Assembly: GCA_942493375.1 (NCBI GenBank)
Contig: OW818698.1
Location: 4,030,001 to 4,094,000, forward strand
Direction of reading: 5' to 3'
Source: G942493375 sp942493375
GTDB lineage: Bacteria; Armatimonadota; UBA5829
DNA: 64,000 bases
The notes beneath the pieces are model-generated. The model was given only the letters and a program-made list of their open reading frames with translations, was not told the DNA's origin and did not search any database. Positions within the stretch are counted from its first letter, which is position 1. Every line of letters begins with the position of its first letter. Shown here in pieces: positions 26,294 through 35,105 of the stretch. Made by a program: the position numbers and the translations under genes.

Positions 26294-27583
26294 CTACATA
26301 CTGGATATCAGGTTGTCCCAGGAAGTAGCTTTTGCAAAGTCAAGTCGCTTATATGCAGAATCATAGTTACCGGCTTTGGGCAGGAATACGGACAGTCCGG
26401 TTGCTCCTGTGCTGTCAGAACTATGTCCCTCAGTAACTACTGCAGATTCGACACTCTGTCTGAGTTCAGATGCAGCCAGGTTCAGGTCGCTTCCTATCAG
26501 GTTTGAGCATCTGTCGGCATATCCAGCCAGATCGATGAGATATCGTTTCTTTGAACCGCCAGAGACTGAATAATCATAGCTCTGTTCTCTTGCCTTTTCT
26601 ATTGATGAGGACCAGTTGGTCTGATTTGCCAGCAATGCGTTCGAGAATTGATTAGCAGCTGCTGCCACAGCATCCATTCTAGAAAGGTCAACCATACTCA
26701 TTTGAATCGCTTTGTAGTTCCTGTTGGCAGACATGAATGTATCAACAATTGACTCTCCAACTTGCGCTGGACTTGAGTTTGAATTGATCTGTGACAAGAA
26801 CCCAGGATAGTTGAATCCACTTGATGGCACTGCTCCGGTTGAACCCACCAGATAGTCGGCAGAGTTACGGAGTTGATAAGCTATCTCTACCTGCTGCATA
26901 TAGCAAGCGTCGAAAGCAAGGATGTCAGGTTTTACCATCGATAGCGCACCAGGAATCTCGGTTACGTTCATAGCATTTCCTGATGAATCATCAGATAACA
27001 CATAATTTGCATTGACTGTAGGAGTAGACGGGATAGTGAATTCCCATCCGGTTCCATGATTCCAGAGTATTACACAATAGTGCTGTGCAGGGAATGTTTT
27101 TGCTCCCCATTCTACAAAGCTCTTCAGATTTCTGGAATCAGCCATATCCAGTTCGCCTAAAGGCTGAGTTGTATCTAAGCGCAAAGAAGTTATGTGTACT
27201 GAGTCATTATCTTTTGTTATAAGGTATCTGCGAGTATCGGACCAGTCGCCATTGCTACTATCGTGTCCCGGAGTACGGTCAACCTGGACAATTATTCGCA
27301 TATCCTTTGTTGAACCAACCGATTCCATCTGGTTGAAATTTTCAATAGCGTATGACTCAAGGTCATTATCGGCGTCCATGTAAACAAGCACGGTCCATTT
27401 AGCTGGTTGTTTTGCTTCATCAACCACTGTAATCGGATCCGGGCTGGAGATAGGATCTGTGGTAGATTTAACTGTTGATGCGACAGAGCCTCCACCCCCA
27501 CCGCAACCACCACAGAGGAGAACAAGACCGGAAAAAGCAACGATTAGCAGGATAACCCTGGATGTGTATAAAAAGTTTCTCAT
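26294..27583 (-). CDS. Clostripain-like (C11 family) cysteine peptidase lipoprotein
   Basis: 429 residues. A lipobox (LVLLCGGC) and glycine-rich linker predict an exported lipoprotein. The domain starts at about residue 62 (WTVLVYMDADNDLESYAIEN) and carries the catalytic dyad of clan CD peptidases: His in VILWNHGTGW and Cys in LAFDACYMQQ. These enzymes cut after Arg or Lys. Length and order fit the bacterial clostripain-like family found in many secreting bacteria. No Shine-Dalgarno sequence is evident. Alone on its strand, with a strong terminator. A role in extracellular protein turnover or processing is inferred. Confidence 0.9.
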   Translation of the reverse strand: MRNFLYTSRVILLIVAFSGLVLLCGGCGGGGGSVASTVKSTTDPISSPDPITVVDEAKQPAKWTVLVYMDADNDLESYAIENFNQMESVGSTKDMRIIVQVDRTPGHDSSNGDWSDTRRYLITKDNDSVHITSLRLDTTQPLGELDMADSRNLKSFVEWGAKTFPAQHYCVILWNHGTGWEFTIPSTPTVNANYVLSDDSSGNAMNVTEIPGALSMVKPDILAFDACYMQQVEIAYQLRNSADYLVGSTGAVPSSGFNYPGFLSQINSNSSPAQVGESIVDTFMSANRNYKAIQMSMVDLSRMDAVAAAANQFSNALLANQTNWSSSIEKAREQSYDYSVSGGSKKRYLIDLAGYADRCSNLIGSDLNLAASELRQSVESAVVTEGHSSDSTGATGLSVFLPKAGNYDSAYKRLDFAKATSWDNLISSM

Positions 27584-27877
27584 AATAAATAAACAAGCAC
27601 AAAACGTGCCAAACTTATGCAGATTGCTTGTTTTTCAAGAAAAACCAGTAAAATTGCTGAGTGGAGGGTCATGTGTCGTGATTGATCTAATACCAACTGT
27701 ACGTAAGTGTTGTCAGATCAATCCGCAAATTCAAAGAGCCAGAGGCATGTCATACAATGTATTTTCTGGACAATATATAAATGTTGTGCAACAATGGTTC
27801 TTAAGTAAGATTGCATATTTTATACGCATGCTTATGCATTCATTATGTAGCACATTATTAGGTTTATTGGTGTCGAT

Positions 27878-30037
27878 TTGGCAACAATTACAGATAAAAC
27901 AAAAGATCGCTTGAACCGGACTGCACTATTTCTGTTGTTTGTATTTCTAGCATTGTGTGTCATCGCTGGAGGTTTGAGCTATTACAACAACTATGAAAGA
28001 CGCTTCCGTATTGAGATTGAACGGCAGATATCAGCAATTGCAGATCTGAAAGTCAGTGAATTGGAACAATACCGGCACGAAAGGATTGGAGATGCTGATG
28101 TTATTATGCAGAACGAGGCATTCTCTTCACTGGTGCGGAGATTTTTCTATGATTCCAATGATACATTGGCTATGCATCAGCTCCGTTCGTGGCTAACTAA
28201 GCTAGAGGCTTCCGGTGGATATGACTGTATAGCTCTTGCTGATGTAAAAAAGGTTGTCAGAATGTCGATTCCGGAGTCGCGGACGCTTATCGACTCTACG
28301 GTCTTGCGAAGTGCATCCCAAGCTGTAAAGTCCGGAGAAATAGTATTCCAGGATTTTCATAGAAATGAATACGATCATAAAATTTACCTTGATATTATAG
28401 TGCCTGTTTTCGACCATAATAAAAGCCGTGAATTTCTTGGCTTCCTGATAATGCGGATAGACCCGGATACATACCTTTATCCATTTATCAAGCGCTGGCC
28501 GATACCCAGCAAAACTGCGGAGACCTTACTGGTACGTCGAGAAGGCAATTCTGTCATATTCTTAAATAATCTCAGGTTTGATTCAAAAGCTGCACTAAAT
28601 CGGAGTTCATCTCTTGAAAACCTCAAGCTCCCTGCAGCTCGGGCAGCGCTTGGGTATGAAGGCATAATGGAGGGTACTGATTACCGGGGCGAACCTGTAT
28701 TAGCAGCAACTCGGATTATTCCTCATTCACCCTGGGCCTTGGTTTCTCGAATGGATATCAAAGAGATCGATGTTCCACTGCGCGAACAATTCTGGATAAT
28801 GATTGTATTGGTAACAATCACTCTCTTTGGCCTGGCTGCCACGATTACACTTGTCCGAAGACAACAGCGAGTCCAGTATTACCGTGAACAGTACAGAATG
28901 TCTGAGTCTTTGCGGGAGAGTGAGGAACGCTTCAGGCTTCTTTTCAAGATAATGGTCAATGGTTTTGCACTCCATGAAATTATACTTGGTGAGGATGGTC
29001 GACCGTGCGACTACCGCTTCATTGAAGTAAATCCCGCATTTGAAGAACAGACTGGTCTAAAAGCAGTGGATTTAATTGGACATACTGTTCTTGAAATAAT
29101 GCCGGGCACAGAAGCGTATTGGATAGAGATATACGGGAAAGTTGCTCTGACAGGTGAATCGATACATTTCGAAAATTATAGCGGTGCTCTTGATAAATAC
29201 TATGAGATCAGCGCCTACTCCCCAAAATCGGGTCAGTTTGCCACCCTTGTCATGGATATCACTGAAAGAAAGAGGGCTGAGGAACAGATTAGCAAACTCA
29301 ATATGGAGCTGGAACAGCGAGTTAAAGACCGCACCGCACAAATGGAAACATCCAACACTGAGTTAGAGGCCTTTGCATATTCGGTTTCGCATGACTTACG
29401 TGCGCCACTAAGAGCAATAGACGGATTTTCACGGATAGTAATGGAGGATTATTCTGAAAAATTGGATGATGAGGGTAACCGTCTACTCAACATTATAAGA
29501 AACAATACACAGAAGATGGATAAGCTCATAACGGATCTATTATTGATATCAAGGGCTACACGTACTGAAATGCAGTTGACCCGTATCGATATGACTGCTA
29601 TGGCTAAAACAGTCTATACAGACATAGCCGACCTTGATGTTATTGAAGGCTTCGATATGTCGATAGAGTTGCTGCCTAAGGTGTTCGGTGATCCTATCCT
29701 ACTGAAGCAGGTGTGGTCAAATCTTATATCCAATGCCATTAAATACACATTGCCAAAGGATATACGGCGAATTGATATCAGTGGACACATCGAAGATGGT
29801 ATGGTTGTTTATTGTGTGAAAGACAGTGGCGCTGGTTTTGATTCTGAGTATTCTCACAAACTTTTTGGTATATTCCAACGTTTGCATACATCTGAAGAAT
29901 TTGAAGGAACCGGTATCGGTCTTGCTATCGTTCAACGCATTGTTCACCGGCACGGTGGTCGCGTATGGGCGGAAAGTGCTATCGGTAACGGAGCAGCATT
30001 CTATTTTGCACTACCAACTAGAGGAGACTTACAGTGA
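27878..30037 (+). CDS. Membrane sensor histidine kinase (Cache-like, PAS, HisKA, HATPase)
   Basis: 719 residues from a TTG codon at 27878; there is no upstream ATG and only weak ribosome-site support, so the start is uncertain. Two transmembrane segments (about 15-35 and 305-327) flank an extracytoplasmic sensor region of Cache type. A PAS domain follows (about 345-465), then a coiled coil, then HisKA with the phospho-acceptor His at about 505 (SVSHDLRAPLRAID). The HATPase domain shows N (LISNAIKYT), G1 (DSGAGFD) and G2 (GTGIGLAI) boxes. This is the bacteriophytochrome-like SHDLRAPL class that often pairs with Rcp1-type response regulators. The next gene is exactly that and overlaps by 4 bases. 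The signal is unknown. Confidence 0.93.
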   Translation: MATITDKTKDRLNRTALFLLFVFLALCVIAGGLSYYNNYERRFRIEIERQISAIADLKVSELEQYRHERIGDADVIMQNEAFSSLVRRFFYDSNDTLAMHQLRSWLTKLEASGGYDCIALADVKKVVRMSIPESRTLIDSTVLRSASQAVKSGEIVFQDFHRNEYDHKIYLDIIVPVFDHNKSREFLGFLIMRIDPDTYLYPFIKRWPIPSKTAETLLVRREGNSVIFLNNLRFDSKAALNRSSSLENLKLPAARAALGYEGIMEGTDYRGEPVLAATRIIPHSPWALVSRMDIKEIDVPLREQFWIMIVLVTITLFGLAATITLVRRQQRVQYYREQYRMSESLRESEERFRLLFKIMVNGFALHEIILGEDGRPCDYRFIEVNPAFEEQTGLKAVDLIGHTVLEIMPGTEAYWIEIYGKVALTGESIHFENYSGALDKYYEISAYSPKSGQFATLVMDITERKRAEEQISKLNMELEQRVKDRTAQMETSNTELEAFAYSVSHDLRAPLRAIDGFSRIVMEDYSEKLDDEGNRLLNIIRNNTQKMDKLITDLLLISRATRTEMQLTRIDMTAMAKTVYTDIADLDVIEGFDMSIELLPKVFGDPILLKQVWSNLISNAIKYTLPKDIRRIDISGHIEDGMVVYCVKDSGAGFDSEYSHKLFGIFQRLHTSEEFEGTGIGLAIVQRIVHRHGGRVWAESAIGNGAAFYFALPTRGDLQ

Positions 30038-30480
30038 CCAATTATAATGAAGTTGAATTATTGCTTGTTGAAGATAATCCTAATGATGCTGAACTTGCAT
30101 TGCGAGCACTGAAAAAGCATCATATTGCCAACAATATAGTTGTTGTAACTGATGGTGCACAAGCACTGGACTTCGTCTTCGCTCGTGGACCGTTTGCGGA
30201 AAGAAATATGGAAATTACACCTAAGGTTATTCTACTGGACCTCAAACTGCCCAAAGTTGACGGACTTGAAGTTTTGGCTGCCTTGAAAAGCGATCCACGT
30301 ACAAGAATAATACCTGTTGTTGTTCTCACATCATCTAAAGAAGAGAAAGATATAGTTGAGAGCTACAGACTGGGAGTGAACAGCTATATAGTCAAACCAG
30401 TAGATTTTGACAAGTTTGTTGAAGCAGTAAAGAGTCTTGGGCTCTACTGGCTGCTGCTGAACGAACCACCTGCCTCTTAA
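30034..30480 (+). CDS. Single-domain response regulator (Rcp1-like)
   Basis: 148 residues starting at GTG within the stop of the kinase gene (GTGA overlap), with GGAG 8 bases upstream. It is a CheY-type receiver with the acidic pocket in LLVEDNPNDAEL, phospho-acceptor Asp at about 69 (VILLDLKLPKVDG), conserved Thr/Ser in VVLTSS and Lys in YIVKPVDFDKF. The extended PFAERN...ITPKV loop and the C-terminal extension are typical of the Rcp1 subgroup. There is no output domain. It probably receives phosphate from the preceding kinase and acts by protein interaction. Confidence 0.93.
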   Translation: MTNYNEVELLLVEDNPNDAELALRALKKHHIANNIVVVTDGAQALDFVFARGPFAERNMEITPKVILLDLKLPKVDGLEVLAALKSDPRTRIIPVVVLTSSKEEKDIVESYRLGVNSYIVKPVDFDKFVEAVKSLGLYWLLLNEPPAS

Positions 30481-30484
30481 TATT

Positions 30485-30526
30485 TTGCAGGGAGCACTGC
30501 GATGTACTCCCTGCAATTATCTTTTT
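30485..30526 (+). terminator. Terminator of the two-component operon
   Basis: A 10-bp perfect stem TTGCAGGGAG/CTCCCTGCAA with a 12-base loop, followed by TTATCTTTTT. It begins 5 bp after the response-regulator stop. Confidence 0.9.
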
Positions 30527-30963
30527 ATGTTTTTCATGAGTTCTACCATTGGTACGTGTCAACTCAATCATCATATGTGTCCATCACACGTAATCGGACA
30601 CTCCCGGTTTTATCCAGAGCCAAATGTTACCTGTTTGATGCCAGTCTGGAAAGAAACCAGAAATCACTACTGACCACTAACTGCCCCCATGACTCCTTAA
30701 ATCCACCACTTATTTTGCCTGTAAGTTACTAGAAAATACTGTACATATACAAAAACAACAAACCAAAGCGTCTATTTATATGGTGGACAGAATATGCGAC
30801 ACATAAATGTTGACTAGATTCGATATTCATGGCATACTACGTGAAAACGTCCATAAACACTTGGCTGCGCGAACGAATGGAGGTGCATACTGCCTGATAA
30901 GCGACTGAAACGTGAACTATATTATTTATTGCAGATTTGTTGATCAGACAAAAGGAGATATTA
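30527..30963 (+). other. Non-coding gap with one weak promoter
   Basis: No convincing gene is seen in this AT-rich stretch. A promoter-like pair TTGACT (30810-30815), 17 bp, CATACT (30833-30838) could serve the downstream gene with a leader of about 120 nt. I see no other structured element here. Confidence 0.45.
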
Positions 30964-31644
30964 ATGAAACGGCTAATTTGTGGTTTGATCTTATGCACCA
31001 GCGTTCTATTATTACCGTGTTTTGCGGCGGACATTACCAATAAACAAAATGATGTAAACCATTTAAAAGTGGCAGATGCAGGTAAGTTGCAGGATAAGTC
31101 AAATGACCAGATCATCCTCAAGGGTATTGTGTTGGATGAATACAGTCATAAACCAATCCCTAATCTGGGGATTTATAAAGACTCGGCAGGAAATAAAGTT
31201 ACTGTAAGTGATAGTAAAGGCGAATTTGAGTATCCTGTTCCAACAGGAAAATCTGTAGTCCAAATTCTGCCATGGAGCCCAAAAGTCGTCGGTAGAAGCA
31301 CATTTGTAAAGGTTGATGATTTCAGGAATAGAAAATTATCCATATATGTGGAGCGCGGAATGAGTGTGGGAGTCCACGTAAAGGATGAGGATGGCAAACC
31401 TATAGAAAAGGCTTCGCTGTTGTGGATGTGTGCCGGTGGAGCAACTGGTACAACCGATAAAGACGGTAGTGCGATGCTTACGCAAGTATCACGCTTTCGA
31501 GATGGTTGTCTGACTGTTACATGCCCGGGTTATGTCACCTGGAATGAGGATGTTTATGCGCCGTTATACATTAATGGCGGGATCATTGTGACCTTGAAAA
31601 AGGAACTCAATAATGGAACCGCACAGTTGCCGACATCGAAATAG
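30964..31644 (+). CDS. Secreted protein with carboxypeptidase-regulatory-like repeats
   Basis: 226 residues from the ATG at 30964, supported by AAAGGAGA 5 bases upstream. A signal peptide (MKRLICGLILCTSVLLLPCFA) precedes a short polar linker. Two transthyretin-like beta-sandwich segments follow: ILKGIVLDEYSHKPIPNLGI...VSDSKGEFEYPV and VHVKDEDGKPIEKASL...TTDKDGSAMLT. Such CarboxypepD_reg or Big-type domains serve as extracellular spacers or adhesion modules. No catalytic motif. Transcribed alone and closed by a bidirectional terminator shared with the GH42 gene. Confidence 0.75.
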   Translation: MKRLICGLILCTSVLLLPCFAADITNKQNDVNHLKVADAGKLQDKSNDQIILKGIVLDEYSHKPIPNLGIYKDSAGNKVTVSDSKGEFEYPVPTGKSVVQILPWSPKVVGRSTFVKVDDFRNRKLSIYVERGMSVGVHVKDEDGKPIEKASLLWMCAGGATGTTDKDGSAMLTQVSRFRDGCLTVTCPGYVTWNEDVYAPLYINGGIIVTLKKELNNGTAQLPTSK

Positions 31645-31684
31645 GACATTAAGGCTCAGTATTATCAATACCTATGTATAAACA

Positions 31685-31719
31685 AAATGCCCGGTCAGTT
31701 TAATGCTGGTCGGGCATTT
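31685..31719. terminator. Bidirectional terminator
   Basis: A 14-bp stem with two G-T pairs (AAATGCCCG... with ...CGGGCATTT) and a 7-base loop, lying between convergent genes. The arms end in AAA and TTT, giving short T-tracts both ways. Confidence 0.8.
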
Positions 31720-31750
31720 ATATCTGCGATATTTCTGAAAAACTACCAAT

Positions 31751-33751
31751 TCATATGTCTATTTCTGACTCAAGGATACAAACTCCATACGCTCCAAGTT
31801 CTACTACACCATCGCTGTAATCTCCCACCACAACCTTGCCAGTTCCCAGTTGCACCTTTAGAGGCTGGTCATTATGGTTTATTGCAAACGTATATTTCCC
31901 GCGACGGACAATCTCCACATGTTCCGGAGACTCGAAACTACAAGTGATCCCTATCATGGATATTACGTTTTCAGTGATCTTTGACAACAATTCGCAGGAT
32001 GGACAAGCTGTAACGTAGAATGTGCTGCCTTTTCTGCATTCATTTATTACCATGAAAGGCATCCCTGCAAAGCTGTTGTCCGAGTATGTTCCAGCGATGG
32101 TTCCGGTTGCTTCGATGTCTTCCATCCATGTTCTGACAGTTCCAGAAATCTCCTGATCATTAATAGTCAGCTTCACAGTTGGGGTCTCATCGGATTTTAC
32201 TCCTCCTGCGAAAAACAGGGCTTCATCCGGTTTTATATAGCTTTGTAGATACATACCGGACATCACGGTGACTCCGAACAAATCGTGCAGACCTACTGGT
32301 GGAGTATCGGCAATGTATGCATTTCCTCTGTCCCTGCAAGCAAGTTGTGGTAGAGAGAGTAGGGTTCCACTTGAATCAACATAGTCTCTGAGCCGGTCTG
32401 AGAAATCATCATCAACCATCGTTAGCATCGGGAGCACTACCAGCTTATAAGCATCAAGGGAGGCTGTGGGTGGGATGACATCGACCAGAATATTCCTGTC
32501 AGCAAATGGTTGAATAGTTTCTGCAAGGAGTTTGAGATAGTCTATCTGTGAGGATACATCGGTTGTGTTGAAACTCCAATAGACATCATAATCCATCACA
32601 ACAGCCACTTCGGCCTCAGGAAGCCGTTCGTTTTCGAATAAGGGCCAGAGTTCTTCCAGTTCTGAGTAGAGTTTCTTCAGTGCTTCGAATCTGCGATGAG
32701 GTTTGCCTGAGACTTCAATGACTCCCTGGAGTTCCTGCTCCTGGCCAGATAAGCAAGTTCGCCAGCGGAATATATCATAGCTCTCGCAGCCTCTGGCAAG
32801 TGCAGAAAACGCCCAGGCCCGGAACTGTTCATATTCCGGAGCTTTCCCTGGTGTGATCGCGCTGATGCCGGTTTCAGTGATCCAGAAAGGTTTCTGTTTA
32901 TAAGATCTGAAGCAGTCGAAACATGCCTGCGCGCATTCAAGTGTTGCGATGTCCCAGTAATAATCGACCGCTGCAAAGTCCATTCTATCGAACAATTTAT
33001 AATAGTTTACTGGCTCGAAAAACGGTCCCATACCATTGGTTGTAACCAGGCTCTGAGGATGATTGCGCTTGATGATGTCATACTGTGCTTGTGCAAAATC
33101 TATGAAAACATCAGACCGGAAACGCTTGGCATCCAGCCTTATTCCGGGTGACACACGGCCGATTGGCAGCCTGACCTGTTCCCAGTCCGTATAGTCTCCA
33201 CTCCAGAATCTGGTTCCCCATATCCTGTTCATCTCATCCAGGGTTCCGTATCTATTTCTAAGCCATTCTCTGAAAGCCTTCTGGCAGCTCTCACAGTGGC
33301 ATACCCCGCACTCCGGAGTGAGTTCGTTGTCTATCTGCCATGCAATCACATTCGGATACTGAGAAAATTCCGTGCTCAACTGCTCAACAATCCGATTGCA
33401 GTGCTCCTGGTAGAGATCACTCGATGGACAATAGTGCCGTCTAATACCATGAGATTTTGCATGCCCGAACTCATCAACAAGCCTGACTTCCGGATAATTG
33501 GCAGTCAGCCAGGCAGGGGGTGCCGCGGTCGGAGTGCACATCAGAACATTGATACCATTCTCACCAAGCATCATCACGAGACGGTGGAGCCAGTCAAGGG
33601 TGAACTCACCTTCAGATGGTTCCATAGCCACCCATGCAAACTCACCAATGCGGACCATATTGATATGTGCCTCAAGCATCAATCGGATATCTTCCGTCCA
33701 ACGCTCCTCAGGCCAGTATTCAGGATAATAAGCAACGCCTCTGTATTTCAT
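31751..33751 (-). CDS. GH42 beta-galactosidase
   Basis: 666 residues from the ATG at 33751 (MKYRGVAYYPEYWPEERW), where family homology begins; the frame stays open 15 codons upstream but without family sequence. No clear ribosome site is seen at either start. Classical GH42 features are the NE acid/base motif in IAWQIDNELTPECG (about residue 143 of the short form), a four-cysteine zinc-type cluster (CGVCHCESCQ) and the nucleophile in FWITETGIS. A trimerisation domain (LVVLPMLTMVDDDFSDRLRD) and a small C-terminal beta domain follow. With no signal peptide it probably hydrolyses imported galactosides in the cytoplasm. Single gene. Confidence 0.93.
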   Translation of the reverse strand: MKYRGVAYYPEYWPEERWTEDIRLMLEAHINMVRIGEFAWVAMEPSEGEFTLDWLHRLVMMLGENGINVLMCTPTAAPPAWLTANYPEVRLVDEFGHAKSHGIRRHYCPSSDLYQEHCNRIVEQLSTEFSQYPNVIAWQIDNELTPECGVCHCESCQKAFREWLRNRYGTLDEMNRIWGTRFWSGDYTDWEQVRLPIGRVSPGIRLDAKRFRSDVFIDFAQAQYDIIKRNHPQSLVTTNGMGPFFEPVNYYKLFDRMDFAAVDYYWDIATLECAQACFDCFRSYKQKPFWITETGISAITPGKAPEYEQFRAWAFSALARGCESYDIFRWRTCLSGQEQELQGVIEVSGKPHRRFEALKKLYSELEELWPLFENERLPEAEVAVVMDYDVYWSFNTTDVSSQIDYLKLLAETIQPFADRNILVDVIPPTASLDAYKLVVLPMLTMVDDDFSDRLRDYVDSSGTLLSLPQLACRDRGNAYIADTPPVGLHDLFGVTVMSGMYLQSYIKPDEALFFAGGVKSDETPTVKLTINDQEISGTVRTWMEDIEATGTIAGTYSDNSFAGMPFMVINECRKGSTFYVTACPSCELLSKITENVISMIGITCSFESPEHVEIVRRGKYTFAINHNDQPLKVQLGTGKVVVGDYSDGVVELGAYGVCILESEIDI

Positions 33752-33920
33752 TAGGACAGTTTGACTGAATTGAAGGGGGATGTCAATACAAGGCATATAG
33801 AGTTAAGTCGCAGGCTGGATGTCGCACGCACTTAGTGTAACGAGTGTTGGAACTAATATTGGCCAATCTGCGTATCTCAGTGAATGGAAGTTACATTCGT
33901 TTTATATATGGAGATTATAC

Positions 33921-34973
33921 ATGAGCAAATATACGTCAAAAATGATTATATGTGTCCTATTTCTATTGGGTGCTTGCAAGGCAGGATATCCAGCAACTCC
34001 GCAGTTAGCTCCATTCATATCCGGAGTGCCGGGCAATATCCATTTGAAATATACTGCCGTAAAGACGTTACCTGTGTTGTCAAAGGCATGGATTATGCAG
34101 CACTGTGCAGAATTGGATCACGACAAAACAAAGTATCATCGGAAGACTCAGGGATATGTGATGGACAAGATATACCGTGACTTGAAAAAAACCTGGCAGA
34201 AGCGTGCCCAAGCTACTCCACCAACTTATGCAGTTACGGAATACTGGTGTAATAAGAGTTCTGCCATATGGGTTGGAGATGTAGAAACCATTACCTATAA
34301 TGGAAGATATGTCTGCATATCTCATCCTGCAGATATTGGTCTCGTCCCACCCCTGCAATATCCTGGAATGGTATTTGTGGGAGTTCCTAAAGACAGAGTA
34401 TCGACCGAAGTTCCTTGTCTGGGATTTAAGCAACCTGGCTTGAATGAATATGAAGCCAAACTTATCAAAGTAAAGCGAACATCGACGGGATTTATCGAGA
34501 ATCGTTCGTATTTTCCTTATCAGTATATCTTCACTTACAACAAACTTGGACAACTAACTTCTATTGCTAAGACTGCAAGTGGATGCATATTTGGTAAATC
34601 TGAGTTTGAAGATTACTCGCAATTATCCGCATTCCACTACCCGAAAACAGTGAGGCACTATACATATTCGATTGATCAGGATAAACACCTGAAGCTCTCC
34701 TCTACAGTGATGGAGATAACCGAATATCACGTAAGAGCAATTGATACAAAGGCTTTGCCCCAGTCAATTTATAATGTAGATTATCCAACTATTGGGGTGA
34801 CTGTACAGGATGATCGACCAGAGTTCCAGCGGAACCATAGAGGAATTACATTCACGTACATGAAACGAACGCGCACTCTCACAGATACATCAAGAATCGC
34901 TGCAAACAGACGCGATACTGCCCAGATACGCGCGTTCTTCAAGACAATGCGCTCAAAGCTCCATCTGCCATAG
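33921..34973 (+). CDS. Uncharacterised exported protein
   Basis: 350 residues from the ATG at 33921, chosen for a GGAG site about 8 bases upstream. The N terminus (MSKYTSKMIICVLFLLGACKAG) is a signal peptide with a possible lipobox at Cys ~18. The body has aromatic and charged beta-strand character (VTEYWCNKSSAIWVGDVETI, SHPADIGLVPPLQYPGM) and two internal cysteines. I recognise no family and no catalytic motif. Nearby elements are a GH42 gene upstream in the opposite direction and an inverted dispersed repeat downstream. Confidence 0.65.
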   Translation: MSKYTSKMIICVLFLLGACKAGYPATPQLAPFISGVPGNIHLKYTAVKTLPVLSKAWIMQHCAELDHDKTKYHRKTQGYVMDKIYRDLKKTWQKRAQATPPTYAVTEYWCNKSSAIWVGDVETITYNGRYVCISHPADIGLVPPLQYPGMVFVGVPKDRVSTEVPCLGFKQPGLNEYEAKLIKVKRTSTGFIENRSYFPYQYIFTYNKLGQLTSIAKTASGCIFGKSEFEDYSQLSAFHYPKTVRHYTYSIDQDKHLKLSSTVMEITEYHVRAIDTKALPQSIYNVDYPTIGVTVQDDRPEFQRNHRGITFTYMKRTRTLTDTSRIAANRRDTAQIRAFFKTMRSKLHLP

Positions 34974-35000
34974 TCGTGTTGAAAACAAACCTTGGGACGG

Positions 35001-35030
35001 GCAGGCTGGAAGCCAGCACCACAATTCAGC
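35001..35030 (-). repeat. Dispersed repeat, single copy in reverse orientation
   Basis: The reverse complement of this 30-mer matches the core of the tandem units at 43471-43546 (attgtggtgc.ggcttc.agcctgc) with few mismatches. It lies in the intergenic gap after the uncharacterised exported protein. Confidence 0.6.
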
Positions 35031-35065
35031 CTGCTATGACTAATTCAAGTTTCCTAGCCGAGTAG

Positions 35066-35097
35066 GCATCATCCCACCGGAGAGCTCAAGATGATGC
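35066..35097 (-). terminator. Weak hairpin after the GxGYxYP gene
   Basis: An 8-bp perfect stem GCATCATC/GATGATGC with a 16-base loop, starting 9 bp after the stop at 35106. There is no T-tract, so it is only a possible terminator. Confidence 0.35.
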
Positions 35098-35105
35098 TTG
35101 AATAT

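Noticed and set aside
27459..27914. 151-codon plus-strand ORF over the clostripain/kinase gap
   Set aside because: Begins inside the clostripain gene on the opposite strand, has no family signal and overlaps the kinase start in another frame.
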